64,000 nt of DNA from Bimuria novae-zelandiae CBS 107.79 (lineage: Eukaryota > Ascomycota > Dothideomycetes > Pleosporales > Didymosphaeriaceae): the NCBI GenBank assembly GCA_010015655.1, contig ML976670.1, positions 197,621 to 261,620 of the forward strand, given 5' to 3'. Below are positions 45,215 to 55,117 of the stretch, piece by piece (position 1 is the first letter of the stretch; the number at the start of each line of letters is the position of its first letter). The translations under genes and the position numbers were made by a program. The notes below the pieces were generated by a model, which worked only from the letters and a program-made list of their open reading frames with translations, did no database searches and was not told the origin of the DNA.

Positions 45215-45382
45215 ATGTTAAACGGCCGAAGATTCGCAACAATTACGCCCTCCAGTTCTACGGCAGCTTTACCTACGATGCGAAGGGCCCCTTTCACATC
45301 TACGGCACCGAGACGCCAGAGGCAAAAAAGCTGGCCAAACAAGCCTTGGATAAGGAGAATCAGCGCAACAAAGAGCAGAGGC
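45215..45382 (+). mobile_element. Fragment of a second, related Tc1 transposase copy
   Basis: The stretch from GGCCGAAGATTCGCAACAAT matches 43455-43621 of the Tc1 element with scattered substitutions (for example GGCACCGAGACGCCAGAG against GGCAAAGAGTCAACGGAG), ending at AACAAAGAGCAGAG. Similarity stops sharply on both sides. No ends are present, so it is a truncated relic about 900 bp from the complete copy. Confidence 0.9.
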
Positions 45383-45877
45383 AACAGTCCCCGATGGATT
45401 AGGACGGCATGTCCCTGTAGATATAATCAAAGTACTTCCACTTCCAAGACCCGTTGCTGTTCTTCTCAAGGGCGAGATCGGGAAACTCCAGGATCTCCAG
45501 ACAAAACTCGCTGGCGCCACACTCAAACCGCTATCATACACTATCGGAGCGCTGATGGCGAAGAAGGGCTCTGGGGAGAGTATATAGGCGAGCGAGAAGT
45601 CTGCAAGTGTGCGCTTGTCGTTGTCGTCAAAGGCCTCTAGGTCAATAGGTTCAATGGAGAGGGACAGACGAAACTCTAGATCCTGCTTAATAGCCTTCTT
45701 CAAACCTACTAGAATATAGGCATCCTTGACAGTGTCGCCCAATTGCCGCCTCAACTTCCCAAGACTTATCTTGACCTTATCCAGTAGCGGCGGCGGCAGG
45801 GTGATTGGCGAGAGCGAGATTGGTGCAGTTCGCAGCTGCGTAAGAAGGCGACTTGGACTCGTTCGATCGCTTTGCAC
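45383..45877 (-). CDS. Possible hypothetical gene whose frame runs into the transposon fragment
   Basis: A minus-strand frame open from 45877 reads KVKISLGKLRRQLGDTVKDA, then YILVGLKKAIKQDLEF, IEPIDLEAFDDNDKRTLADF and SPEPFFAISAP, which look like a real helical protein. It has no ATG at its start and continues past 45383 into the antisense of the Tc1 fragment (to 45269). It may be a gene truncated by that insertion or an internal exon. Family unknown. Confidence 0.35.
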
Positions 45878-47041
45878 TAGCTGGTGCAGTCAAAATCGTG
45901 CGGTCAGAAACGGGGATGCTGTCTAGATCACGATGTGCTTTGCATGGAAAAGTCGTCATTATTCTGGCGTCGTCTTTCGCCTGGACTGGACCTGCGGGAG
46001 CTGCTGTCCTCGATGTCGCATGGCCAGGCCTTGCGCTAGCGCTTCAATGGGCGTGGAGGCGCTGAGAGCGATGGTAGGCAGTGCGGCGATACGGTGTCGG
46101 GAGAGTCGCGAAGACAGCGTTGGATTCGGCCTGGGGAAGAGGAAACGAATATGGACGCCATGGCGAGGTTGGGAGAGACGCAGCGTTGTTGATCATGGGG
46201 GCGACGCATCAAGCCATGCTGCGTCGTAGCGGCATTTCCCCAGCAGCCCTTGGCGGAGCGCCGCTTACCCCACACGCTGACCGCGCCGACCGCGCCGGAC
46301 TGCTGTCAACCTTGCCCAAGCATCCACAAGCCAACGCTGTCGAAAATCAACGTATGCAACGTGTCGTTCCTATCCAAGTGTCGCGTACTCTCGCTTTGTC
46401 GAGTACTCTGCACCGACGCTCAAGATGTTCTTCCTCAAGGCAGCCTGCGAAGAGAACAGCTCCATCTCCCACCCCACGAACGAAGAGCATTGAAGCAGCA
46501 GGAGCGCAACCTGTTCGTCGAGCCTAAGGAGCATGTACGAGGTCAATATTGAACTGAAGAGGACTGCGGGGGGCTGCGGTGATGTTCCACCTAACTTCTG
46601 GTATTCACCTCCACCTTCACCTTCACCTTTGCCTCCACGCTCACTGTCGCCCCACACCTTGTGTACCGCGCGATGTAGTCCACGAACCAGTTCTTTCCAT
46701 TTACTATACTCTCTTACAACCTGAAACGACGCAGCTCCTATTTTGTATCTCTACAGGCTGCCTACCTCCACGGACCGCAGCTACAAGCACGAGCAATGGT
46801 CGGATGGACCGGCAAACCCGCATGGGCGGGCATCGACCTCTTTAATCTATTCGATGTCAACCCGCATACGACTGACCTGACCTGGATGCCGGCATTGGCA
46901 GTTTCCCAAACACGATCGTCACTATCGCATCCACCAAACTCAGCATCGCAAGTGTACCAGCCAAACGCATACCGATGCGCTCTGCCTCGGATAAACTATT
47001 ATCGTCCGAAGATTCCCCGCGTGTGCCTTTGTATCCTTAGT
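45878..47041. other. Intergenic with a short coding relic on the plus strand
   Basis: At about 46370-46552 a plus frame reads VAYSRFVEYSAPTLKMFFLK, reaches TGA, and the next frame reads LKQQERNLFVEPKEHVRGQY, suggesting a frameshifted relic. A short CACCTT repeat lies near 46600-46630. The rest shows nothing recognisable. Confidence 0.35.
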
Positions 47042-47840
47042 CTAGATCCTGACCTCATCACCGTGTACAGCCGCTGCTTTGGCAAGACGGTCGGCAAGTT
47101 TGTTGTGCTCCCTTGGAATATGCCAGAATCCAATCTACGTGATCTTAGTCTTGTATGCAGGCAACGTAAATTTGTGTGTAACAACTAACCGTCACATTCT
47201 TCGCCTCGTGCGTCGTAACTACGCGATCAAGAGCGAGGAACAGATCCAGATTTGCTGGTTTAGTACCTTTGGATGTGCGCCAATCCTTCCTCTAGAAATT
47301 CAGTCAGAAGTGATTCTTAAAGCACTTGTCAGACTAGTTGAGACGTACCTTCCATGTTGGTAGCCATTCGGTCATCCCCTTAACAACATACTCGGAGTCG
47401 GTCGCGATAATCCAAGCCTCAGTTTCGCTCTTGGGCTCCTGAGCATGAGCCTTAGCGAGTAACTCTATGCCTAGCTTTGCCGCACAGAGTTCCGCTCGCT
47501 GGTTCGACCGTAGCGGGAAGGTGTCTATCATGTCTGTGATAGGTTCGGACAGTTGACTGCCATCATCATTGCCATATGCTACACCAACTCCTGCTCTTGC
47601 GTCGGGTAGTCCATTGTTTGTACACGCACCATCAGTGAATATGATGTGAAAATGATGACAGGGTTTAGCCGGTCGGCGGCTTCGAGGGACATCAAGTAGT
47701 TCATTGTTGCAAGCGCAGCAATACAATAAGAAGTCGTTGCACTCAGGACATTCTTGAAGGAGTTTTGGTACAGACCAATCCGTGGTTGTGTCGCAGAGGG
47801 TAAGCTTTCTATTGTGAATGATATTCTCGGAGTTAACCAT
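47042..47840 (-). CDS. RNase H-fold protein with N-terminal Cys motif, three exons, 228 aa
   Basis: Exons 47840-47349, 47291-47190 and 47134-47042; introns of 57 nt (GTACGT, CTGACTGA branch) and 55 nt (GTTAGT, CTAAG branch), both phase 0. The RNase H core shows IIFTDGAC (D70), SNQRAELCA (E117), IIATDSEYV (D148) and, only after splicing, FWHIPREHNKLADRLAKAA (D213), so all four catalytic acids are present. RNase H enzymes cut the RNA strand of RNA-DNA hybrids. The N-terminus carries CPECNDFLLYCCACNNELL, a possible zinc-binding knuckle unlike the usual hybrid-binding domain. It is a free-standing gene, not part of a retrotransposon. It is divergent from the GRF gene, with 256 bp between start codons that should hold a shared promoter. 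Confidence 0.85.
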
Positions 47841-48096
47841 ATTTGTGAGTATACGCAGAACGAAACTAAGTTACGGTCCAGGTGTTGAGTCATAGGCAAG
47901 AGCGGGGCTCCGCCCAGATCAGGCGTCCGGTTCCCGGAAAATCTTTGAGCCGTCCACGATGGTCGGCGCCATTCCGGCTAGTCCCTCGCCACGCGTCGAT
48001 AGGATGGCGCGGGAGACACATCGTTACATTCAGCCACACCTCCCGCTGATCAAGACGGAGTAAGCGAAAGCTGCCTTCATAGACAAAGTTGAAAGA

Positions 48097-48636
48097 ATGA
48101 CTGATACGATGCGGGTTGAGTCTTTGGGGCCTGGGCATCCCACGTATTCTGGCCAGTATTCGCAAGCGCTAGTAAATGTCATTGCTAATTTGGAGTCAGA
48201 CGTCCCAGTGTCTGAGATCATGAGAGCCCTCAGCCGGCCGTTGCAACCTCAACTTCCTCTTTCGCAGCCTCGTTGTCGCCACTGCAATTTGACAACTTCT
48301 CTGCGCCGTCGCACCACGGGACCGCTCAATCGGAACGGAAATGTGGGCCGACCATACTATATATGTATCCCATGCGAAGATAACGACACACGAGGATGGG
48401 TCACTTGGGACGACGAGCGTGGTATATGTGATGGTAATCCGGTGTGCCATTGCGGTGGTCTTAGTCGACAAGATCGGAAGGGCAATGCGAGCAGACGAAC
48501 TGGCTTGGGGTTTTGGACGTGCGCGACAGGCAGCTGCAACTACTATTCCGAGTACTCGAATGGCTGGACTACCCAGGAGATGAATACGTTACCACATGCA
48601 CCGCAGTGCACTGAGTTCTATCCGTGGCTGCTCTAA
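48097..48636 (+). CDS. Protein with two GRF-type zinc-finger modules, 179 aa
   Basis: ATG 48097 to TAA 48634-48636, one exon. After a helical N-terminus (residues 15-48) comes CRHCN at 60-64, then GNVGRPYYIC at 81-90 and GWVTWDDE at 100-107, the order of a zf-GRF domain (CxC..., GNxGRxFYxC, then xFxWxD). A second, shorter module follows: CHCGG (117-121), TGLGFWTC (135-142), C147 and NYYSEYSNGW. GRF fingers in TOP3A, APE2, NEIL3 and TTF2 bind single-stranded DNA or structured nucleic acid. No catalytic domain is attached, so this may be an adaptor. It lies between the RNase H gene (divergent) and the nuclease-like gene (convergent, 146 bp between stops). Confidence 0.7.
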   Translation: MTDTMRVESLGPGHPTYSGQYSQALVNVIANLESDVPVSEIMRALSRPLQPQLPLSQPRCRHCNLTTSLRRRTTGPLNRNGNVGRPYYICIPCEDNDTRGWVTWDDERGICDGNPVCHCGGLSRQDRKGNASRRTGLGFWTCATGSCNYYSEYSNGWTTQEMNTLPHAPQCTEFYPWLL

Positions 48637-48782
48637 CATGTGCTCTTGACCATGAACAGTGAATATGATATTATCAGCTGAAAACACGATACTCAATTCA
48701 GCAATGGCGTTGACAACGCTGTGTCACAAAATGGCAAGGAGACTCATAAGGAAACGTGCTTGTTGGACCATAAATAGTATCT

Positions 48783-50012
48783 TCAGCAGTCTGAAAGGCT
48801 CTTGGTTGATGATCTCTCCTCGTAATCCATGTCAAAATCCGCGCGCTTTGCTGCTCTCCTCTCTTGCTCAGCGTACTTTGCTTCATCGCCTGCCCGAATC
48901 TCTTCAGGAGGGGTTTCCGACCGCTTCCGCTTCTTGACCTCCTTGGTAAAGGAATGCTTGCCCAGGGCTCGCTCTACCCTGCTCTCTGCCGCATAAAGAT
49001 ATCGGCAGAGTTGTGACCCAGAGATGTAAATATCGGTATCTTCATCACCCAACTCATTCTGCGCAAGTTCTTCATAGGCGAAATCGCTGAGACGGAGCCG
49101 TAGGCCGGGGTGATCGACGGCGTTTCCTTCATCGTCTCGGAAAGCCTGATGGGAACGTCAGAACATTGCAAATGGTGTTTCGAGAATTGAACCTACCTCA
49201 TCCGCGACCACTTCTACAGCTCGCAATTCAGGTCCGTCAGGGGTATCAAGCAATTGAGGCCGCCAAACAGATAACGTTGCTTTGCTCGTCTCCTTGTTAT
49301 CGTACTCAATGTGTAGGCAAATAACAATCTGTACGCTTGCGTCCGAATCTAATATGTAATTGTCGGCTAATCTGTCTAGGCACGTCTTCTTCTGCGAGTA
49401 CGCGACTTCGACGATGACGCCCGGATATTGTGCATCTTCATGTCCGAATGACGCGTCTGGCTCGTACTTCGATTTGCTAGAAGACAAAGCATTGGTGTCG
49501 AAACGTATTTCAGTCGATCGGCCTGGATGCACTTTCTGCGCAAATTCAGCCTTCTTTCCTGATCCGTTCCGTATCCTTTTGAGCTGGCTCCGAATGTCAT
49601 CCTCCACTGCGTCGATGAAGCGTTCGTGTATTCCGGTAGGCATGCGAACGGCTAGTCTACGTTGGTCTCCGTCATAATCATACCTGCCGAAGTCCTGTTA
49701 GCCGTGGCCTTCGCAGTCTATGGAGTCTACTTACCGTATCTTTTCTTCCACGTATCCCGAAAGCACATCGTCCGATTGGAGTGCACTTTCTATCTGATCA
49801 TACTCTCCTTCTGCAAGCTGGAATTCTATTCGCGTGTCTTGGTCGGTGTTCCTTCCTGCTCGAATCTGCTTGAAGAACGCGATGACGCGTCGCACCCCCA
49901 GAGATTGCTTCTTGTCGGTAAGTGGAGGCGTCAAAGGCTGCTTCGTCAAAGTCGGGGGCGGCGTAACGTGCTGTTGATGCGCTACGTTTGCTTGCGATGT
50001 CAACATAGCCAT
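48783..50012 (-). CDS. PD-(D/E)XK-nuclease-like protein, three exons, 375 aa
   Basis: Exons 50012-49735, 49683-49197 and 49145-48783; two 51-nt introns (GTAAGT..CAG phase 2, GTAGGT..CAG phase 0) give joins VEEKIRYDYDGDQRRLAVRM and VVADEAFRDDEGNAV. The core contains YEPDASFGHED (D169) and, about 15 residues later, YPGVIVEVAYSQKK (E185), then LDRLADNYILDSD, the pattern of PD-(D/E)XK/Uma2-like folds (PDxxF, xxVVEVxxSQ, helix with Y). Family assignment is inference from this pattern. A charged C-terminus (KKRKRSETPPEE) looks like a nuclear signal. An N-terminal Thr/Pro-rich segment precedes a helical part. Intact, and a likely DNA-acting or DNA-binding protein. Confidence 0.7.
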
Positions 50013-50244
50013 AGACTGTGCTGCATTGTGATGTTGGTCGTTAACAAATTAGTCGTCGCTCTCGCGCAGAGCGTTCGAAGACCTGGGCGCACTGATTGAG
50101 TCAGCAACAACGCCACAAAACCAGGGAGCCACTAACCTAACTATCCCTTGCACTGGCAACATCGCCCACCCACGGACCACATGGAATCAGCCAATCAACG
50201 CGTAGTGCCAAGTCAACACCAAGTCTGTGTCGTAATGTTAGCAA

Positions 50245-50272
50245 TTATTGTTTTCTAGACCAAAACAGCCCT
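50245..50272. repeat. Left target-site duplication of the LINE
   Basis: TTATTGTTTTCTAG then ACCAAAACAGCCCT. The same sequence with one missing A and two C-to-T changes recurs at 63791-63817, where similarity ends on both sides. Confidence 0.75.
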
Positions 50273-50349
50273 AGACGACAAACGAATTGCTATAGGTCAT
50301 ATTGGGAGGACGCGCACCACGGGAAAACAAGAGTGGTGGATCGAGTTTG

Positions 50350-51672
50350 ATGATGGAACCGGAGGTAAACAGCGCGTCCTAGACGCGTCGGTCGGATCGA
50401 GCTCGAACTAAAACGCCGAAAGCAGCCGAATTAGAAAACACTAACACACAAGGCGAGAACAACGAAATTGACCTAGATTATCTTACGGAGATCGAAACGG
50501 ACGCTCCTGGAGCACCTCGAGCGGTACGAACGCGATCGATACTGGGCGCGACGATCAGGAAGGGAAACAGCGTTGACAAGGGCAAAAATGTGACTACTAA
50601 GGAAACATTGGCAGCTATATTAGCTGTGATGGAAGACCTGAAGAACGGCAATGCGCAACTCAGAGCGACAGTAGGAGAACTGATGAACAGCAATGCGGAA
50701 CTTAGAGCGACAGTAGGAGAATTAACAACAGAGCTATCACACGTGAAAGCCCAGTTGGTGGAAACTAACGCGCAGGCAGAGGCGCTAGCTAACAATCTAG
50801 AGACATAGCTATCCAGAATGCAAGTGGCCTCTAACGGCTCCCCTACGTACGCCGATATGGCACGCACGCCCCCAGACAGCCAACCGAGCAACCTACGAAC
50901 TATCTCTGGTACCACGACGCTATCGGTAATAACGGACACCATATATTGCACGATAGACACATCTAGAGTTGAGGAGGGGAACAAGCCAGAGGCGCAACTG
51001 GGCGCCGTCAGACAGGCGATCAAGAAGCAGATCCGGGAGACAGAGGGATAAGAAACATGGCGATGCGCGGCAGTAACAAGGGACCTAAAGAATACCGACC
51101 GAATTAGAATCAAATGCAGGGACGAAACCGAACTCCTTAAAGTAAAGGAAGCAGCACTGAAAACAGCAGTGAGGGGGGTCTGTATACTACGCGACCAACT
51201 CTACCTGGTTAAGGTGAATAATGCCAATAGAACAGCGATCCTTGACGAGAAGGGTGACCTCCGACCAGAGGTAATGCGAACGTTGGGCGAAGAAAACGAG
51301 GTTTAGATAGCCAAGATAGACTGGCTAAGTCGTAAGGACAACGGGAAGGCGTATGGGTCGATGGTGATCCATGTCACCAGAGGAAGCGACGCTGCCTGGC
51401 TACTCCAAGAGGAATACTTCCACGTAGCGGGAGAATCAGCGTACACAAGACCGTTCCAGCCTAGAACCGGGCTAGTACAATACTATAAGTGCTAATAGAT
51501 CGGACACAAAGCCTTCTCCTGTGATAAGCCCCAGATCTGTGCAAAGTGCGCTGCTACGGGATACTACCATAGCGAGTGCGAGGCGACGATCCTTAAATGC
51601 GTACCGTGCGGCGGACTACACGAGTCCTTCTCTAGAAACTGTCGCGTGCTCTACCTAGCCTACCATGATTAG
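50350..51672 (+). pseudogene. LINE ORF1 (gag-like), broken by RIP-type stops
   Basis: One frame from ATG 50350 to TAG 51670-51672 without frameshift. It has an acidic N-terminus, a coiled coil with an internal duplication (LRATVGELMNSNAELRATVG), a middle domain, and three zinc knuckles near the end (IGHKAFSC, CAKCAATGYYHSEC, CVPCGGLHESFSRNC). Internal stops at 50380, 50806, 51049, 51304 and a TAA-TAG pair just before IGHKAFSC all fit Gln codons changed C to T. The last eight bases overlap the start of ORF2 (ATG 51665). ORF1 proteins coat the element RNA. Confidence 0.85.
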
Positions 51673-52553
51673 AACGCTTCAGATCTACCAGTTAAACGTC
51701 GGGAAACGCAGCATGGTGCAACACAGCATTATGAATGACGAACAACTTAGAGACTTCAGTGTAATCGCCTTATCAGAACCGCACGGATGGAAGAACAACG
51801 AGGGATCTTTAGTCACCACCCCAAACGCACACGCACACTGGACTAAATACACACCTACGGTGGAAGTAGACGGTAGATGGCCTATACGGAGCATGATGTG
51901 GGTCCGAAAAGATATCGAATCCGAACAAATCCCCGTACCCTCTGCGGACCTGACCGCAGCCGTACTGCGATTACAGGATCGAGCAGTATTAATCATATTG
52001 GTATACGTTAAGGGGGTCAAACTACAGGCACTAAGAGAGGCGGTGGAGAACATTAGAAATGCAGTCCGCGAGACCCGCCACTGGATCCGCACGAGAACAG
52101 ATATTATCTTGGCAGGGGACTTTAATTGACACGACCAGCTTTGGGGCGGCGACGACATATCGGTGGTAAGGCAAGGAGAGGCTAATTTAATCATTGACCT
52201 GATGGAAGAATATGGCTTGCGCAGTATGCTCCCCCGCGGCACGAAAACGTGGAGTAACGGCAGGGAGGAGAGTACGATCGATCTGATGCTAGCATTGGAG
52301 GAATTGGCCACCACCGCTATTAAATGCAGGCCACATGACACGGAACACGGCTCGGACCATAGAGTAATTGAGACGCGGTTCGACGTTGACACCCCTGAAC
52401 GAAGCACGGAAGGAAGGCTGTTGCTGAAAAATGCGCCGTGGAAGGAAATTCGAGATAGAATTGCTGCAGCACTACAGCTAATGCCGGGAGGTGGAGACAC
52501 ACAACAGCAAACGGACAGGCTATTAGGAGTAGTAGTGGAGGCGATCCACAAGC

Positions 52554-54260
52554 TGTCACGGTTTGGAGTCTCCCTTTCTCCACTTGCAGTGGCGCCTCAC
52601 CTGTGTTGAGATGCGACTACCCATCCTACACTAGCGCTGTTTACAGCCACTCATGTATACTTACTGTTCGTAGCTTTACCTAATACAATAATAAGTATAA
52701 TTCTTAATTTCTTCCTTATGCGTATAGATTACTAGCTTTTATAGTTATGAGCCCGGATGCATCTTTGCTATACTTGTTGTACGATTACTAGGCCCCTTAT
52801 AGCCGTACGATTACTGCGTCCCTTATAGCGCACGATTACCAGGCCCCTTATAGCTATACGATTACCGCGCCCCTCATAGCGCACGATTACTAGGCCCCTT
52901 ATAGCCATACGATTACTACGCCCCTTATAGCGCACGATTACCGCGTCCCTTATAGCGCACGATTGTTGCGTCTGCCCTACGCACACAATAGCTATAGAAC
53001 TAGTAGTAACCTAAGTTGCTATTATCCTTAATAAACTAGATAACTAGTTTAACTAGATCTTCCTCCGCAAAGACTTCGCCAAGGATTACAAGATCTAGCT
53101 ATACGTCAATCCAGATACACTAAAGGAGAGCATACCTGACCTAGAGGCTACTAATCCTAAGCCTTAGCTCACTAACTATAAGGCTAGAGCCTCTAAGCTC
53201 TCTGACCTATCCCCTAAGGATCGTGAGTCCTACTAATAAGAGGTTGACTAATAGAGACTCGAAGAGATCACGTAATAGAAACAGGAGAGAGCGCTAGTAT
53301 AGCTAAATACTAAGATTATTAGGTTTATTGCTACGCGTTATCACTACCTAATTTAGGACTTACCTACTATTTATAATTAACTTGTCGCTTTTAAGAAGCA
53401 GTTCTATCTGTCTATAGCTAATTAGAGTCGCGACTTAATAGTAAGATACACTAATCTAAAGACTGCTCCACGCAATCCAAAGAAACTCGATAAATAAATA
53501 GCTAACTAGGTACATATTACTTCCTAATGCTAATTAATTAACCTGCTAGAAACGACTAGATACAGGCCTTAGGAGGATTTCTTAATTGCCTGCTAAGCTT
53601 ATCACCTAAACTACGCTGCTACCTGCCTTGATTAGGTATACGAACATGAGATGAACGGTACCAATCTACCCAGCCTACCTACCTACGTCGAAAAGATGAT
53701 AAAGTACACTCGCCGCGCTGCCTCGACTGCCGAAGTGGGTACCCTATCTACCTCCGTTGCTGAGCTTGGAATTGCGAAACCTTGCATTTGTGGGCTATCA
53801 CATGCTCTGCACGATTGCTACATACTTAATCTAAATTATCTAAGTTAACTAAAAGACTAGACGCCACCACCTATTAGAGTTTATAAGGTTAAATAAGCTT
53901 AAAAGGACCTAAAGGTCGCAAAGCGCATTAATAACGCCTTAAAAAGTTCTTATTAAACTATTTAAATAGATAATAGCCTACTACCTTACAGCCAGACGTC
54001 GCTTGTGATCAATCTTATGGATAAGGGTCAGTCATCACTAACTCGCTGACTTGGTGACAACTGGGGGGTATGTTACGGTTTAGAGTCTCCCTTTCTCTAC
54101 TTGCAGTGGCGCCTTACCTGTGTTAAGATACGACTACCCATCCTACACTAGCGCTGTTTACAGCCACTTATGTATACCTACTATTCGTAGCTTCACCCAA
54201 TACAATAACAAGTACAATTCTCAATTTCTTCCTTATGCGTATGGATCACTAGCTCTCACA
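52554..54260 (+). mobile_element. Gag-only LTR retrotransposon (TR-GAG-like), 1707 bp, inside the LINE
   Basis: Left LTR 52554-52743 (TGTCACGGTTTGGAGTCTCC) and right LTR 54071-54260 (TGTTACGGTTTAGAGTCTCC) are alike throughout and differ mainly by C/T and G/A changes; each is 190 bp. A purine tract (ACTGGGGGGTA) precedes the right LTR. The host duplication CAAGC is at 52549-52553 and 54261-54265, and removing the insert plus one copy restores the LINE frame exactly (AIHKLTPKAKPS). Between the LTRs only gag-like text is seen, in one heavily stopped frame, ending in CICGLSHALHDCYILNLN, a Copia-type zinc motif. No protease, integrase or RT is present, so it depended on another element, possibly a Copia. 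Confidence 0.9.
52790..52980. repeat. Tandem repeat in the 5' part of the gag-only element, 25-26 bp unit
   Basis: About seven copies of ACGATTACTAGGCCCCTTAT plus a short linker. Alternating variants (AGGCCCC...AGCC and GCGTCCC...AGCGC) make a 51-bp higher-order dimer. It lies just after the left LTR, where a packaging or leader region would be. Confidence 0.9.
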
Positions 54261-55117
54261 CAAGCTGACCCCGAAGGCCAAGCCGTCACCGTACGCAAAG
54301 AGGTGGTGGACGAGGGATCTAATACAGCTTTGTAGGACGTATATATACTGGAGAAACAGAGCTAGAGCAGAAAGGCGAGTTGGCGTCGTTACACCTGAGG
54401 TGGAACGACACGCCAAACAAGCAGCAAAAGAATTCCATGATATAGCACGGCGACAGAGGAAGGCACACTGGGACGACTTCTTGGCCAACGACGCAAATAT
54501 TTGGAAAGCGGCGAAGTACCTAAACCCAGATGCTAACTGTCTGCACTGCCTCGCCTTCCGCGCTAAGGGAACTGTGTAACCCAATCATACCCTTGTACCC
54601 CCTCACTTCCAGTTAACCTGATACTGTACCGAAACCCCTTCGCCTCCACACCACCTGGTACTCGCTCACATCCACGAGAACTGGAAGGAAGGTATATAGA
54701 ACTATTACAGAACACACAGACAATACAGACACTAGATACCAAAGATAGAGAGTTACTTGTTTATTCCTTGCTACCTGTGAACCAACACTAATCAGTGGTT
54801 ACCCTCACAGTCGATGCTATAAGAAATAACCACAGACAGCAAGGAGAACCAGAAGAGACACGATAAGGGGTATAGTAATACCCTAAACCGTGTGCTAACG
54901 AGACCCTAAGCGTTTACCTGGGTCTCCGCGTCTATTACGCCTTCGCCGGAAGCTCGCGCGTTGTAGCCTACTACTAAGTAATAAGGACTCTAAGCGTTTA
55001 CCTAAGTCCCTGTCTATCACGCTCTATAGTACCCGCCGCTAATAGTACTATTAATTAACCTGCGTCTTACTCTCTTAAAGAGACGCCTTACGACCCCTAA
55101 ATCGCTTTCCTATAATG

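Noticed and set aside
46796..47188. A 130-codon plus-strand gene
   Set aside because: Antisense to exons 2 and 3 of the RNase H gene, which have clear catalytic motifs and splice sites.
51685..52551. A 288-codon minus-strand gene
   Set aside because: It is the antisense shadow of the LINE endonuclease domain.
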